From the NCBI RefSeq assembly GCF_000828085.3, contig NZ_JXCA02000001.1, forward strand, positions 1 through 64,000: a stretch of DNA of 64,000 bases, read 5' to 3'. The position numbers and the translations under genes are program-made. Of this stretch, positions 36,221 through 46,089 are shown piece after piece. Position 1 is the stretch's first letter. Every line of letters starts with the position of its first letter. The notes below the pieces were generated by a model that saw only the letters and a program-made list of their open reading frames with translations, was not told the DNA's origin and did not search any database. Origin of the DNA: Scytonema tolypothrichoides VB-61278 (lineage in GTDB: Bacteria > Cyanobacteriota > Cyanobacteriia > Cyanobacteriales > Nostocaceae).

Positions 36221-38359
36221 ATGCCAATTTACCACTTCTTCAACGAAACAGTAGAGCAACAAGTCAACTCAAGAACTGTGGGACGAGGTGTGAAGTTACA
36301 AGCCAGTTATGCAAAACTAGCTTTAAGCCAGAGAATCATCATGCCATTTCTTCTGGTGTTCTTTAGCATCATGGTGCTATTGATCATCAGCTTTGCTTTC
36401 TGGTTTAGCCACAAGATGGAACAACAGATAACCTCCTCTGTTGAGAAAACTGCTTCAATAGTTTTGCAGGAATTGTATAGAGAAAAACAACACTTAAGTT
36501 CTTGGGTACAGGTGATGGCAGATCGGGATGATGTGCGCCTTGCACTCAAGCAGGCAAATACCTTAGCACTTCTAAAGTTGTTTGTACCACAAAAAACGAC
36601 ATTAGAACTTGATTTCCTCAAAATTGTTAACCAAAATGGTAGCGTTCTGTTGGATTTAGGACAGCGACAATTCGGAAACTCAACCCTGGAAGACAAAAAA
36701 AGCTTTTCCCAAGCACTGAGTGGTTTGTATCTTTCGGACGTCGTCAACTTTTCTACAAAAGAAGGACAAACGCAGTCAGTTCTTGTTGCGTTAGCACCTA
36801 TTAAGTTCAAAGAAGAACTGATTGGTGCAATTGAAATTGGTATTCTTATCAAACAAGAATTGTTTCAACATCTAGAGACTACGAACAGCGAACATATAGT
36901 AGCATTCAACATAGACAAAACGGCAATATCTGACAACGAAGATCTGATATGTGTTTATGCTTCTACGTTACCAGCAGCTTGCGAAACTCATTGGCAACTA
37001 CCCCCAGCTTTCAGACCGCCACAACGTCTGATCATTGCGGGTGAAGATTACTTAGCTAAAAGGGTAACTGTTTCAGGCTTGAGCAATTCTTCTTTTATTA
37101 TTGTACTGCTGAAATCACTTTTTACTTTGAACAATACACTACAGTTTTTGTGGTTAGGACTATGGAGTTTTTTTGTATTGGAAGCTTTGATTACAATTTT
37201 TGTGGGTAGGAACATAGCGCGAAAAATTTCTGATCCTGTGTTAGCCATAACTCAATTCGCGCAAAAAGTCACAATGGAATCGAATTTTGATTTGCGAGCT
37301 CCTGTCATGAGTCATGATGAAGTGGGGATATTAGCCACTTCTCTCAACAGTCTTATTAGCAGAATCGCAGAATATACTCAACAATTAGAGTTAGCACGGC
37401 AAACATTAGAAAGACGAGTCCAAGAACGGACTCAGCAACTTCTGCAAACAAATCAGGAATTGAATCAAGCTTACGAACAACTCAGCCAAGCTTTAAATGA
37501 ACTTCAGGAAACTCAAGCACAATTAATTCAGACTGAAAAAATGTCTTCGCTCGGTAATATGGTGGCAGGAGTCGCCCATGAAATCAATAATCCTATCAAT
37601 TTTGTCTACGGCAATATAACTTATGCTAAACAGTACACGCAAGATCTTTTGAAAATATTGTTTTTTTATCAGAAAGAGTATCCCCAGCCAAGTGCTGTTA
37701 TTCAAAATCAACTTAGTGAAATTGATATTGATTTTATCAGTGAGGATTTACCCAAACTGATGTCCTCAATGCAAATGGGTGCTCAACGTGTTCACGACAT
37801 TGTTTTATCATTGAGAAATTTCTCACGTCTTGATGAAGCCGAAATGAAAGCTGTGAATATCCATGAAGGAATTGACAGCACTTTATTAATCCTCAATCAT
37901 CGAACGAAAGAGGGAATTGAAGTTATTAAAGAATATGGAAATTTGCCCTTGGTTGAGTGCTATCCAGCACAACTCAATCAAGTCTTTATGAATATACTCA
38001 GCAATGCAATAGACGCATTAGAAGAGAGAATGGGAAATAGGAAGTCGGCAATTGTAAAAAAAACACTTCCTACCCCTACAATTTGGATTTATACTGAGAT
38101 TATTCTTGCCGCCTCTGGGAAAGACTCTGTTCCATGTGTTTGCATAAGAATTATTGATAATGGCTGTGGGATACAGTCAAATTTAAAAGATAAAATCTTT
38201 GATCCTTTTTTCACGACAAAAACGGTAGGTAAAGGGACTGGTTTAGGACTGTGGATTTGCTATCAAATTATTCAAAAGCATCAGGGTAAAATTGAAGTTA
38301 ACTCTAACCCAGTTCAAGGAACAACATTTCTCATCACTCTGCCGCTTTCACAATCATAA
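36221..38359 (+). CDS. Membrane sensor histidine kinase with extracytoplasmic sensor and HAMP
   Basis: 712 residues. Two membrane helices (about 40-62 and 305-328) flank a sensor of some 240 residues, probably of the Cache type (VNQNGSVLLDLGQRQFGN, LVALAPIKFKEELIGAIEIG). A HAMP segment and a long coiled coil follow (RQTLERRVQERTQQLLQTN). The kinase core has the H box VAGVAHEINNPINFVYGN (H453), N box VFMNILSNAIDAL, and G boxes DNGCGIQ and GKGTGLGLWI. It belongs to the class that phosphorylates a separate response regulator; no regulator gene adjoins it. The signal is unknown. This type is common in filamentous cyanobacteria. Confidence 0.85.
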   Translation: MPIYHFFNETVEQQVNSRTVGRGVKLQASYAKLALSQRIIMPFLLVFFSIMVLLIISFAFWFSHKMEQQITSSVEKTASIVLQELYREKQHLSSWVQVMADRDDVRLALKQANTLALLKLFVPQKTTLELDFLKIVNQNGSVLLDLGQRQFGNSTLEDKKSFSQALSGLYLSDVVNFSTKEGQTQSVLVALAPIKFKEELIGAIEIGILIKQELFQHLETTNSEHIVAFNIDKTAISDNEDLICVYASTLPAACETHWQLPPAFRPPQRLIIAGEDYLAKRVTVSGLSNSSFIIVLLKSLFTLNNTLQFLWLGLWSFFVLEALITIFVGRNIARKISDPVLAITQFAQKVTMESNFDLRAPVMSHDEVGILATSLNSLISRIAEYTQQLELARQTLERRVQERTQQLLQTNQELNQAYEQLSQALNELQETQAQLIQTEKMSSLGNMVAGVAHEINNPINFVYGNITYAKQYTQDLLKILFFYQKEYPQPSAVIQNQLSEIDIDFISEDLPKLMSSMQMGAQRVHDIVLSLRNFSRLDEAEMKAVNIHEGIDSTLLILNHRTKEGIEVIKEYGNLPLVECYPAQLNQVFMNILSNAIDALEERMGNRKSAIVKKTLPTPTIWIYTEIILAASGKDSVPCVCIRIIDNGCGIQSNLKDKIFDPFFTTKTVGKGTGLGLWICYQIIQKHQGKIEVNSNPVQGTTFLITLPLSQS

Positions 38360-38361
38360 AT

Positions 38362-38380
38362 AGCCTATATTAAATAGGCT
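38362..38380 (+). terminator. Weak hairpin between convergent genes
   Basis: AGCCTAT (38362-38368) pairs with ATAGGCT (38374-38380) around a 5-nt loop just after the kinase stop. No clear T-run follows, so termination is only probable. Confidence 0.35.
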
Positions 38381-38470
38381 TGTAGTAGCGCTTCAACTCC
38401 AGGACAAAACTACTGTTGACTATGTCAGTTGTTTACAAATGATGCAGGCTGAACAAACTATTATCCATAC

Positions 38471-40057
38471 TCAACTAGCGACAGTAGCTACTGTCTGATT
38501 CACTATTTCATATGGTTTTTCTACGCCTTGTGCCAAATATTCAGCAAGCTGAGATTCTATTTGCTCCCGTACAATTTGGCGATACTCCAAGAAATGTTCA
38601 TTGTGGGCGCAGGTCGCGAGATAATGTTCTGCAACCCCAGGGTTACGCTTGAGAATACTAAACAGGTGGTGCCAGAACTTCCAGCGAGTTTCGCGTTTGA
38701 TTCCTTGTCGCCAAATAATCAGCAACAGCGCTTTAACAACAACCCACTCTGGCATCTTGAATGGTGCTTTCCAACTCGGTGCACCCATGATTAGGAAACA
38801 ACGGTAGGTGCGATCCAAGTAGCGCACTGGGTCATATAAATCACAAAATGCTTCAATATATTCTCTGGCGATATCTTCCAAAGAACGAGTGGGGATAAAG
38901 TTCATCAAAGTTGTCTGATTGATGTTACCGTCTTTATTTTCTCGTAGTCGTCCTTCTTTATTGAGGCGATGCCAAAGGGCAGTATTTGGTAGCGCTTGTA
39001 ACATGGCAAAAGTTGTGGAGGGTATTGCTGCTTGTTCAGCAAAGCGGACAATGCGATCGCCTGCACCTGATTTCTCTCCATCAAAACCAATAATAAACCC
39101 AGCCATCGGGCGCAAACCAGCTTTGATAATAGTTTGCACAGCCTCAGTTAATGAACTACGCGTATTTTGAAACTTCTTTGTCAGTTGCAAACTGTCTTCA
39201 TCCGGTGTTTCAATTCCCAAAAACACTGCAGCAAAACCGCACTCAACCATCAACTCCATCAATTCTGGATCTTGTGCTAAGTCAATAGAAGCTTCGGTGT
39301 CAAACCGGAATGGATACTTGTGTTCTGCCATCCAAACCTTTAACTCTTTGAGCAACAACTTAACATTGCGCTTGTTGCCGATAAAGTTGTCGTCCACCAT
39401 AAAAATACCACGCCGCCAACCCAGCTTATAGAGGTAATCTAACTCTGCCAACAGTTGTGCAGGAGTTTTGGTGCGAGGTTTGCGCCCATAAAGAACAATA
39501 ATGTCACAAAATTCGCACTGGAAAGGACAACCCCGCGAAAATTGAATTGACATCATGTCGTAAGCGTCAAACTCTAGCAAATCAAACCGAGGTATTGGGG
39601 TGTTTGTGACATCAGGTTTTTCTGTAGCGCGGAAAGTCCCAGAGGTTTCACCCCGTTTAATTGCTTCAACAAACATCGGTAAGGTGATTTCCCCTTCATC
39701 TAAAATCAGGAAATCTGCACCAGCTTCTTGAACTTCCCCAGGAACTGAGGTGGGGTAAGGACCGCCTACAGCAACTAACTTACCACGTTGTTTTGCTTCG
39801 CGAACTTGCTCTAATAAATCTTGTTTTTGGACTATCATCGCAGAGAAGACAACGACATCCGCCCAAGCCCATTCTTCTTCTGTCGCTGGGCGGATATTGC
39901 GATCAACTAGCTTAAACTCCCATTCTTGAGGCAAAATTGCTGCAACTGTCACCAAACCCAATGGTGGTAACAAAACTTTGCGGTCAACTAATGCCAATAT
40001 TTTTTCATAAGACCAAAATGTTTTGGGAAAAATGGGATAAACTAGTAAAATTCGCAT
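38471..40057 (-). CDS. B12-binding radical SAM protein (DUF4070 type)
   Basis: 528 residues. An N-terminal cobalamin-binding-like Rossmann domain (MRILLVYPIFPKTFWSYEKI, VGGPYPTSVPGEVQEAGADFLILDEGE) is followed by the radical SAM core with the [4Fe-4S] motif SRGCPFQCEFCD, then MVDDNFIGNKRNVKLLL and GFAAVFLGIETPDEDSL. The C-terminal region matches the DUF4070 tail. Enzymes of this group perform radical methylation or rearrangements on hopanoids, bacteriochlorophyll or other lipids. The typical hopanoid methylase HpnP is of related architecture, but I cannot assign the substrate. The gene is alone on its strand. Confidence 0.8.
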   Translation of the reverse strand: MRILLVYPIFPKTFWSYEKILALVDRKVLLPPLGLVTVAAILPQEWEFKLVDRNIRPATEEEWAWADVVVFSAMIVQKQDLLEQVREAKQRGKLVAVGGPYPTSVPGEVQEAGADFLILDEGEITLPMFVEAIKRGETSGTFRATEKPDVTNTPIPRFDLLEFDAYDMMSIQFSRGCPFQCEFCDIIVLYGRKPRTKTPAQLLAELDYLYKLGWRRGIFMVDDNFIGNKRNVKLLLKELKVWMAEHKYPFRFDTEASIDLAQDPELMELMVECGFAAVFLGIETPDEDSLQLTKKFQNTRSSLTEAVQTIIKAGLRPMAGFIIGFDGEKSGAGDRIVRFAEQAAIPSTTFAMLQALPNTALWHRLNKEGRLRENKDGNINQTTLMNFIPTRSLEDIAREYIEAFCDLYDPVRYLDRTYRCFLIMGAPSWKAPFKMPEWVVVKALLLIIWRQGIKRETRWKFWHHLFSILKRNPGVAEHYLATCAHNEHFLEYRQIVREQIESQLAEYLAQGVEKPYEIVNQTVATVAS

Positions 40058-40193
40058 GAACCGTCAACCCTCACAAACAAAAGTGTTTTTTCGCGCTCAA
40101 CTATCATCAAAAGTTGATTGATACACTGACGAAGTTTTCTTCTTTGAAGTTTCTGTTCGATAAGACGAGTGTAGCTAGTTCACATAAGTGATC

Positions 40194-40256
40194 AATAGCG
40201 CCTAAGTGCATCAAGTTCCAACCCAACTTAGAAGAACTCATCACTTAGACGCTATT
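40194..40256. repeat. Hairpin with 14-bp arms
   Basis: AATAGCGCCTAAGTG (40194-40208) and CACTTAGACGCTATT (40242-40256) pair with one mismatch, enclosing 33 nt that include further AACTTAG/CAAGTTCC-like matches. It has no T-run. It may be a MITE or an RNA processing site. Confidence 0.55.
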
Positions 40257-40266
40257 CATTAGACCT

Positions 40267-40320
40267 TTTGCAAAAGTGAGATTTTACGAGGTTCTGTTAA
40301 GAGTTAAGCGTTAAGAGTTC
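40267..40320. repeat. Second copy of the TTGCAAAAGTGAG repeat
   Basis: TTTTGCAAAAGTGAGATTTT and ACGAGGTTCTGTTAAG, followed by GAGTTAAGCGTTAAGAGTTC, match 29758-29824 apart from a 13-bp stretch missing here. Confidence 0.7.
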
Positions 40321-40383
40321 CCAACAACTGCCACGAAATCTATTGTCAAAAGGAAAAATTTCTTAACTCTGCTGTGAGTTTGA

Positions 40384-41217
40384 CTAGCTAGATTGATCTG
40401 CTGACTGTGTCTTCTCCTCTTTTTTCTGAGTCTCACCAGTTCGTTGCAATTGCTTGAGATGAATATTATTCACTTGAATAATAAAGTTTTCTATCGCCTC
40501 CTTAGCCTTTTGTTGTTGTTCGCTTTCGTCAGCTGAGTCATAGCAACGATAAGATGGAGTTATTCCCAAGACAAATTTCTCTTGTTCAGCTTCTAACGAT
40601 TCAACTGTCGTGTTAGCAGAAATCCAATTTTCCTGAAAAGGAAAGGAAGTGACGACACTAGCGACGATAGAGGCAATAGCCGGAAAAATTACGGGCAGCC
40701 ACTTCAGCCAAGCTTGATTTGCTTCCAATTTGTCTACCAAGACTAAAATTGGTGTCACTCCGGAGAAAACAATGGTTCCAATTTGCAAACCATAGTAAAG
40801 ATTTCTCGATAGATTTCGAGTTTTTTTATAATCGTCAATCAAGTCTTGGCAATACTGTAAAGCCTTTTCTCTCGCTGGCGCTATCGGGTTCTTTGTCGAG
40901 TGATTGTTACTGTTCATCAGATAGAGTTCGGCTTTTTTCTGCAGTTCGAGTTTAGAAGCGGCGTTACTAGAAGCCCGAAACACTTGTTGATTGATGAGGA
41001 ACAGAAAAACAAAGATAGCCAAAGAAATAGATCCAGTGAGTATGACTCTTGGATTGTCTGGGAAAACAAGAGTAATAACACCTGAACCAATAAAAGCAGC
41101 TAAAAAGAAATACTCAAAGACCTTCAGGGAAAACAACATTTTTTGACTTGATGAAGAAGATAATTGTTCCTGCGTATCGGATATTTCCGTCTGGTTTTTC
41201 TGCTCAATAGTAGTCAT
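40384..41217 (-). CDS. DUF4231 (SLATT-like) membrane protein
   Basis: 277 residues. Two adjacent hydrophobic hairpins near the middle (KVFEYFFLAAFIGSGVITLVF and VILTGSISLAIFVFLFLI) and a further helical pair (GLQIGTIVFSGVTPILVLVD, WLPVIFPAIASIVASVVTSF) flank a helical linker with the FPFQENWISANTTVESLEAEQEKFVLG signature of DUF4231. DUF4231 belongs to the SLATT clan, predicted 2TM effectors that sometimes occur in nucleotide-signalling defence modules. No such sensor gene adjoins this one. A truncated copy with an in-frame stop lies at 13482-13935. The function is not established. Confidence 0.7.
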   Translation of the reverse strand: MTTIEQKNQTEISDTQEQLSSSSSQKMLFSLKVFEYFFLAAFIGSGVITLVFPDNPRVILTGSISLAIFVFLFLINQQVFRASSNAASKLELQKKAELYLMNSNNHSTKNPIAPAREKALQYCQDLIDDYKKTRNLSRNLYYGLQIGTIVFSGVTPILVLVDKLEANQAWLKWLPVIFPAIASIVASVVTSFPFQENWISANTTVESLEAEQEKFVLGITPSYRCYDSADESEQQQKAKEAIENFIIQVNNIHLKQLQRTGETQKKEEKTQSADQSS

Positions 41218-42733
41218 TGCTCAGTAGCCAATTCGGTTTTCATATACAAGTATAGTAAGTTCTCTGGCAAAATGTTTTTCAGCATACAAAATGCCAGGAT
41301 TAAGATGCAGATTAGAGAATTTTTAAAAAGTTCACTGAGTGACTTCCATTTGGGGCAATGTCTCTGTCCCAAAAATTCACGCAAAGCCGATTTTGCAAAC
41401 AATTCAGGCGTCCGCTTGCGCTTACGGAAACAAGGACTGCAATGCTGGACTCATCAGACTGCCTCACCACCGCAAGTGGCTTACAATCTTAGCACAGGGC
41501 GATCTTTCCGACTATACCGGCAGATTTTTCGCTTGTTTTACCCAACCCTTGAAATTCTAGCCCAGCACTGCCTCAGCTATAGAAAGCCAACCTCTGTAGG
41601 CTTTGTGTAGATCCACCTGCGTGGACGCGTGTTTGTACAGCCTTTGAATTTTATTCGCTGGGTGGCTGGGTTTATTTTTCAAAATCAGACGCTTCCACAG
41701 CTTTAGCACCGGATGTTCCAGACTGCATCTACTCAAAGTATTATATCTTAGACCATAATCACTTTTCTGTCAATGCAGAACTCCTAAAATTAGGAATTCC
41801 GACATATATTGTCTTGTAAATATAAAAAATTTGTAAATAAAACAAATATTTGTTGACCATGTATTTCCACGGAATTAATGTATTGTACATATGCAAATTT
41901 CTAGATTGCATATACATATAATAAAAGTACTTAATTCATCCTCTGGCTGCCCTTGACTGCTTCTACTTGACTATGACGAAAAGCCGCGATGTTTCGAGTC
42001 ATTAGTCATTAGTACTAATTACTAAAGACTAAGAATCATGACGGTGGGCGGCGGTTAATGAAGACAGGACTGCACCAACGTCTCCCGCACTTTGGTGATT
42101 GTCCATCCGAATTTCTAGAAAAAATGGGCTTTCTGGCTGTCTTTGGTAAGTATTAAGTACAAAATCATATTTTTTTGAGGCATTACAGCTTCAGTATTAA
42201 ACATGAAAATACAAGGTACAAACTATCTTGAAAATGAGGAGTGAGGGAGGGAAAGAATGAGAGAGTGAAGGAAAGAAGATTTTTATGTGTATTGGTGAAC
42301 GTAGTTGATGAGAGTTACGTAGAGGATGTCTGTTGAAGTCAGAGGTGTTATGTCCAACAGAGTGCTCTTCGTAGTGTTTGCGTATCTGGTGATCTCTATG
42401 TCTACGGCACCGTTGCTTTGCGTTCCCTCAAGCCAGCCTAGCGTCTGGGGAGGAGATACGCTCGTGTTCTAACTAAGCATCCTCAGGACTACGTTCATAA
42501 TGACAAAATGTACAGCTTAGATATAGTTTAAACTTCTAAATGATCAGATAGATTTGGTAAAGTTAATAAATCAACTATTAGGAACTTATTTATAAGTTTA
42601 AATTTAGCATCCATCAAGTCTCAAACAACTCGAAATGATATCAGACTGGGTAGAATTGTAGCCATTAATCTACAGTTCAAAATATGACTATAGTATATTC
42701 GTAACAATTATCGTTTTTGATGAGGATTAACAA
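41218..42733. other. 1.5-kb intergenic region without a clear gene
   Basis: A frame at 41339-41560 (+) reads GNVSVPKIHAKPILQTI... and RLPHHRKWLTILAQGDLSDYTG. It has no usual start, no ribosome site and no family I recognise, so I leave it as a possible remnant. The A/T-rich part 41760-41935 contains imperfect palindromes such as GTATTGTACATATGC. Near 42395-42475 is a palindromic repeat with AGCCTAGCGTCTGGGGAGGAGAT. The last 200 bp should hold the promoter of the next gene. Confidence 0.45.
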
Positions 42734-43576
42734 ATGGTAAACATCGGCTATCATACCGCGAAATTTCAAGGACAATTTATTCGTTCTCTTTATAGAGATG
42801 TAGTTGTTAAGTTGGTCAATCTTCCTCTCAAACAAAATAGAAAAGTTCCAATCAAGGTCTATTCTTTATCTTGTGAGCGCGATTTACCAGAACAAGTAGT
42901 CAGTATTCGGTCATTCATCCGTCATGTTGGCATTCCAGATACATTCACTGTGATTTCTGATGGTAGCTACACTGATGATAGTTGTCGTTTACTCCGCCGG
43001 ATACATCCCTGTGTTGAGGTAGTGCCATTAAAAAAACTTCTTAGAAACGATATACCTCAATGTGTTTCTGAATATGCCCAACAGCATCCAATGGGCAGAA
43101 AGTTATCAGCATTAATGTCAATTCCGGTGAATGGTCCAACTATTTACACAGATTCAGATATTTTATTTTTTCCAGGTGGAATTGACTTAGTTCAGTTAGC
43201 AACTTTAGACGATAAATACACTAGATATCTACCTGATTGCTCTAATTCACTTGATCAAAGAATTATTTACGATGATTCTGAGAAGTTAAATCCAATCAAT
43301 GCTGGATTTATTTTATTCAAGCACGAATTGGATTGGAATTTCGCTATTGAACGCTTGGCGAATATCGAAGGACTTCCCTCATATTTTACTGAACAAACAG
43401 TGGTGCATTTGACAATCCACCACAATCATGGTATACCTCTGTGCTCGCAACGATATGTTCTCAATGTCGAAGACCAATTCATTTATCCAGATAAATTTGC
43501 GAGTAAAGAAATTGCTTTAAGACATTACGTTAGGGATGTCAGACACAAGTTTTGGTTTAATTTGGCGTTAGCTTGA
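42734..43576 (+). CDS. Glycosyltransferase-like protein (GT-A, DxD)
   Basis: 280 residues. The centre contains GPTIYTDSDILFFPGG, a DxD-type motif for binding a nucleotide sugar with a metal, and FIRHVGIPDTFTVISDGSYTDDSCRLLRRIHPCVEV, which looks like a GT-A nucleotide-binding start. It lacks a signal peptide or membrane helix. The sugar acceptor is unknown. The next gene on the strand, a HAD-like protein of the type found in polysaccharide clusters, starts 221 bp later, so both may act on a cell-surface glycan. Confidence 0.55.
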   Translation: MVNIGYHTAKFQGQFIRSLYRDVVVKLVNLPLKQNRKVPIKVYSLSCERDLPEQVVSIRSFIRHVGIPDTFTVISDGSYTDDSCRLLRRIHPCVEVVPLKKLLRNDIPQCVSEYAQQHPMGRKLSALMSIPVNGPTIYTDSDILFFPGGIDLVQLATLDDKYTRYLPDCSNSLDQRIIYDDSEKLNPINAGFILFKHELDWNFAIERLANIEGLPSYFTEQTVVHLTIHHNHGIPLCSQRYVLNVEDQFIYPDKFASKEIALRHYVRDVRHKFWFNLALA

Positions 43577-43797
43577 TGAGTCAATACTTTTTGAGTTAGC
43601 CTGCAGGTTAAACAAACTAAGCCTACATAAGTGGGTAATTTCTATGGGCTGCAGAAGCAGCCTTTGTTAGTGTGTCGGTAACTCTGCACTATGACTGGGT
43701 GACAGATACTATTAACCGGCACGTATTGAATGGTAAGTGTCGCAGCTAGTGTTCTTTAGCTAATTTTTACTAAAAACGAATACATTAACATAACACA

Positions 43798-45825
43798 ATG
43801 CAAATCTCTTCATTTGACGTTTTCGACACCGTTCTGACACGAGTCGTGGGAACACCAAAAGCGTTCTTTCTTTTGCTAGGTAAGCGATTAGCTAGTCTAT
43901 CTTTGATTAACTCTACACCTGAAGCCTTCGTTCATGCTCGCACTACAGCTGAGTTCCGGGCATACAGCAATATAGGTGAAAAATATTCTTTGCAGCAAAT
44001 TTATACAGAAGTTGCGATCGCCCTACGACTCAATGATGAACAACGCGAAAAAATCATGCACATTGAATGTGCCTTGGAATCTGAACTAATTCGCCCGATC
44101 CCCATTGCAAGAGATCTCATCCAGACTGCCCGCAACCAAGGCAAGCGCGTAATTTTTGTGTCCGATATGTATTTGCCTGCTGAGTTCATTAAGGAACAGT
44201 TAGTGCGTCATTCGTTTTGGGCAGATGGTGATGAACTGTATGTATCTTATGAATACGGAAAATCCAAGGCAACAGGTGAACTTTTCCGAGAATTGCTCAA
44301 TCGTGAGGGTGTTTCGCCTGCCGAAGTCTCTCACTACGGTAATGATTTGCGTATTGATGTTCAAGGTGCGAAAAAAGTTGGGTTGAAAGCTCAACATTTT
44401 TCCGAAGGCAACTTGAATCGATATGAACAAAAACTGGAGTCACATTCCTATGCGACAGAAGGTTTATCTTCTGCAATGGCTGGTGCCTCCAGATTGGTGC
44501 GCTTGCAAGTCCCGGTGTCCTCATCAAAAGAGGAGGCTTTGCGTGATGTCGCTGCGGGTGTGGTGGCTCCCACATTAGTTGGCTATGTTCTCTGGATACT
44601 CCAACAGGCTCAGCTGATGGGCTTAAAACGGCTCTACTTTGTGTCGAGAGATGGTCAAGTTTTGCTGGAAATAGCGCGTAGATTAGTCGGCAAGCTCAAC
44701 TTTCCTTGCGAACTTCGCTATATCTATGGCAGCAGATTATCGTGGAATCTGCCAGCAGTCGTCAGTCTTGATCAACAGCAGGCATTGGAGATGTTGAAAA
44801 GACCAAGCTGGATTTTGGATGGCACAAGTAACGTCTCGATTCAAGATTTTCTAGCGCGGGTTTCTATTGCTCCCCAAGAGATTCGTGATAGCTTGGCTGC
44901 TGTTGGATTCAAAGAAGAAGATTGGTCGCGAATTCTTAGTCCACAAGAAGTGCAGGCATTACACCCAGTGCTTGACAAACCGGAAGTTAGTGAACTCATT
45001 CTTCAGAAAGCTGTTCAAAAGCAACAAGTTCTGATGAAATATCTCGACCAAGAGGGAGTGCTTGACTCAATTCCAAAGGGATTAGTTGATGTCGGTTGGT
45101 TTGGCAGCTCGTATGATTCCCTAGCCGCAATTGTCAAAACGAACGGTGCGACACTTGATGTGGGTTTATTTTATGGTCTTAAGAGTAATTCCAAGGGAAA
45201 TCAATCTGACTCTAAGAAAGGCTATTTCTTTGATCAACGGACAAGAACTGGCTTCAAAGATGTTTTACCTGAGTTGGGTATTGTTCCTTTGGAAATGTTT
45301 TGTAGTGCAGATCATGGTACCGTGCTTGGCTTCATGGAGGAAGGGGATCAAGTTCGACCAGTTTTCAAGGAAGAACGTAATCAAAGAATTATCGATTGGG
45401 GACTACCACTTGTCAGGAAGGCAGTTTACTCTTTTACAGAGAATCTGTTACTTGATCCAAACTTAGTGAATCCGTGGGCAGATGTGCGCGAAGCTTCAGC
45501 AGATGTGCTTCAGTCGTTTTGGTTAAACCCTTCTTATACAGAGGCGCAAGCTTGGGGTGATTTTCCTTGGGAAGCAGGTCATAGTGAGAATACTAATTCT
45601 CTTGCCCAATCCTACTCTTGGATAAATGTTGCTAAATCTTTTGTGACTGCGAGATTCGCTTACAATCAAGGGTTATGGTTTGAGGGATCAGTCGCCCAAA
45701 GTTCCCCACCAGTCCAAAAGGCAATACAAGGGTTTTTCCGTTACCGACGCTTGCTGTTGAGTGTCAAGTCTAAAGTTTTTATTCCTAAACTTAAGGTGGT
45801 TAAGCGTTCATTACAAACTCCTTAA
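43798..45825 (+). CDS. HAD-superfamily protein of polysaccharide-cluster type, extra C-terminal domain
   Basis: 675 residues. The first 210 form a HAD domain: motif I SFDVFDTVLTR (nucleophile D7), motif II FVSDMYLP, motif III lysine in YGKSKATGELF and motif IV YGNDLRIDVQGAKKVG. The rest (about 215-675) has GASRLVRLQ..., LYFVSRDGQVLLEIARRL and PKGLVDVGWFGSSYDSLAAIV, a region I have seen only joined to such HAD domains in glycan clusters; its activity is unknown to me. No signal peptide. It may be a phosphatase plus a transferase acting on glycan precursors. Confidence 0.6.
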   Translation: MQISSFDVFDTVLTRVVGTPKAFFLLLGKRLASLSLINSTPEAFVHARTTAEFRAYSNIGEKYSLQQIYTEVAIALRLNDEQREKIMHIECALESELIRPIPIARDLIQTARNQGKRVIFVSDMYLPAEFIKEQLVRHSFWADGDELYVSYEYGKSKATGELFRELLNREGVSPAEVSHYGNDLRIDVQGAKKVGLKAQHFSEGNLNRYEQKLESHSYATEGLSSAMAGASRLVRLQVPVSSSKEEALRDVAAGVVAPTLVGYVLWILQQAQLMGLKRLYFVSRDGQVLLEIARRLVGKLNFPCELRYIYGSRLSWNLPAVVSLDQQQALEMLKRPSWILDGTSNVSIQDFLARVSIAPQEIRDSLAAVGFKEEDWSRILSPQEVQALHPVLDKPEVSELILQKAVQKQQVLMKYLDQEGVLDSIPKGLVDVGWFGSSYDSLAAIVKTNGATLDVGLFYGLKSNSKGNQSDSKKGYFFDQRTRTGFKDVLPELGIVPLEMFCSADHGTVLGFMEEGDQVRPVFKEERNQRIIDWGLPLVRKAVYSFTENLLLDPNLVNPWADVREASADVLQSFWLNPSYTEAQAWGDFPWEAGHSENTNSLAQSYSWINVAKSFVTARFAYNQGLWFEGSVAQSSPPVQKAIQGFFRYRRLLLSVKSKVFIPKLKVVKRSLQTP

Positions 45826-46089
45826 GAATGAAAATCCTTGAATTGTTTGTAGTAGGAAGATTTCACTCCTAACTCCTCCCCGGAAGCAGTGTACACACAA
45901 GTCATCGAATGACTCAGAATTTTGGGAAAACCTCACCCTGCCCTGTCGGGCATCCTTCTCCGAATTCCGGAGAGGGAAAGATTTTTGCGTAACAAAAAGC
46001 GAGGGTGAGGTTTTGAGCAAGATATGTGTACACCGTAGGCTTGCGGGGAGGGTTGGTAACGCTTCTGAGGTCATTAAACGAAACTGACC
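45826..46089. other. Convergent intergenic region
   Basis: 264 bp between the HAD gene and the epimerase gene. It is filled mainly by the inverted-repeat element at 45927-46014 and by GTGTACAC sites on both sides (45891-45898 and near 46025). Confidence 0.5.
45927..46014. repeat. Inverted-repeat element CCTCACCC type
   Basis: AAAACCTCACCC (45927-45938) and GGGTGAGGTTTT (46003-46014) pair exactly. Between them is GCCCTGTCGGGC, itself palindromic, and CTCCGAATTCCGGAG, another palindrome. It can fold as a branched hairpin and ends with T-runs on both sides, so it may terminate both convergent genes. Confidence 0.6.

Larger units (their letters stand above)
40058..40383. other. Intergenic region with two repeat structures
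   Basis: 326 bp, no gene. It contains an imperfect hairpin (40194-40256) and a copy of the TTGCAAAAGTGAGATTTTACGAGG repeat (40267-40320), both listed separately. Confidence 0.5.
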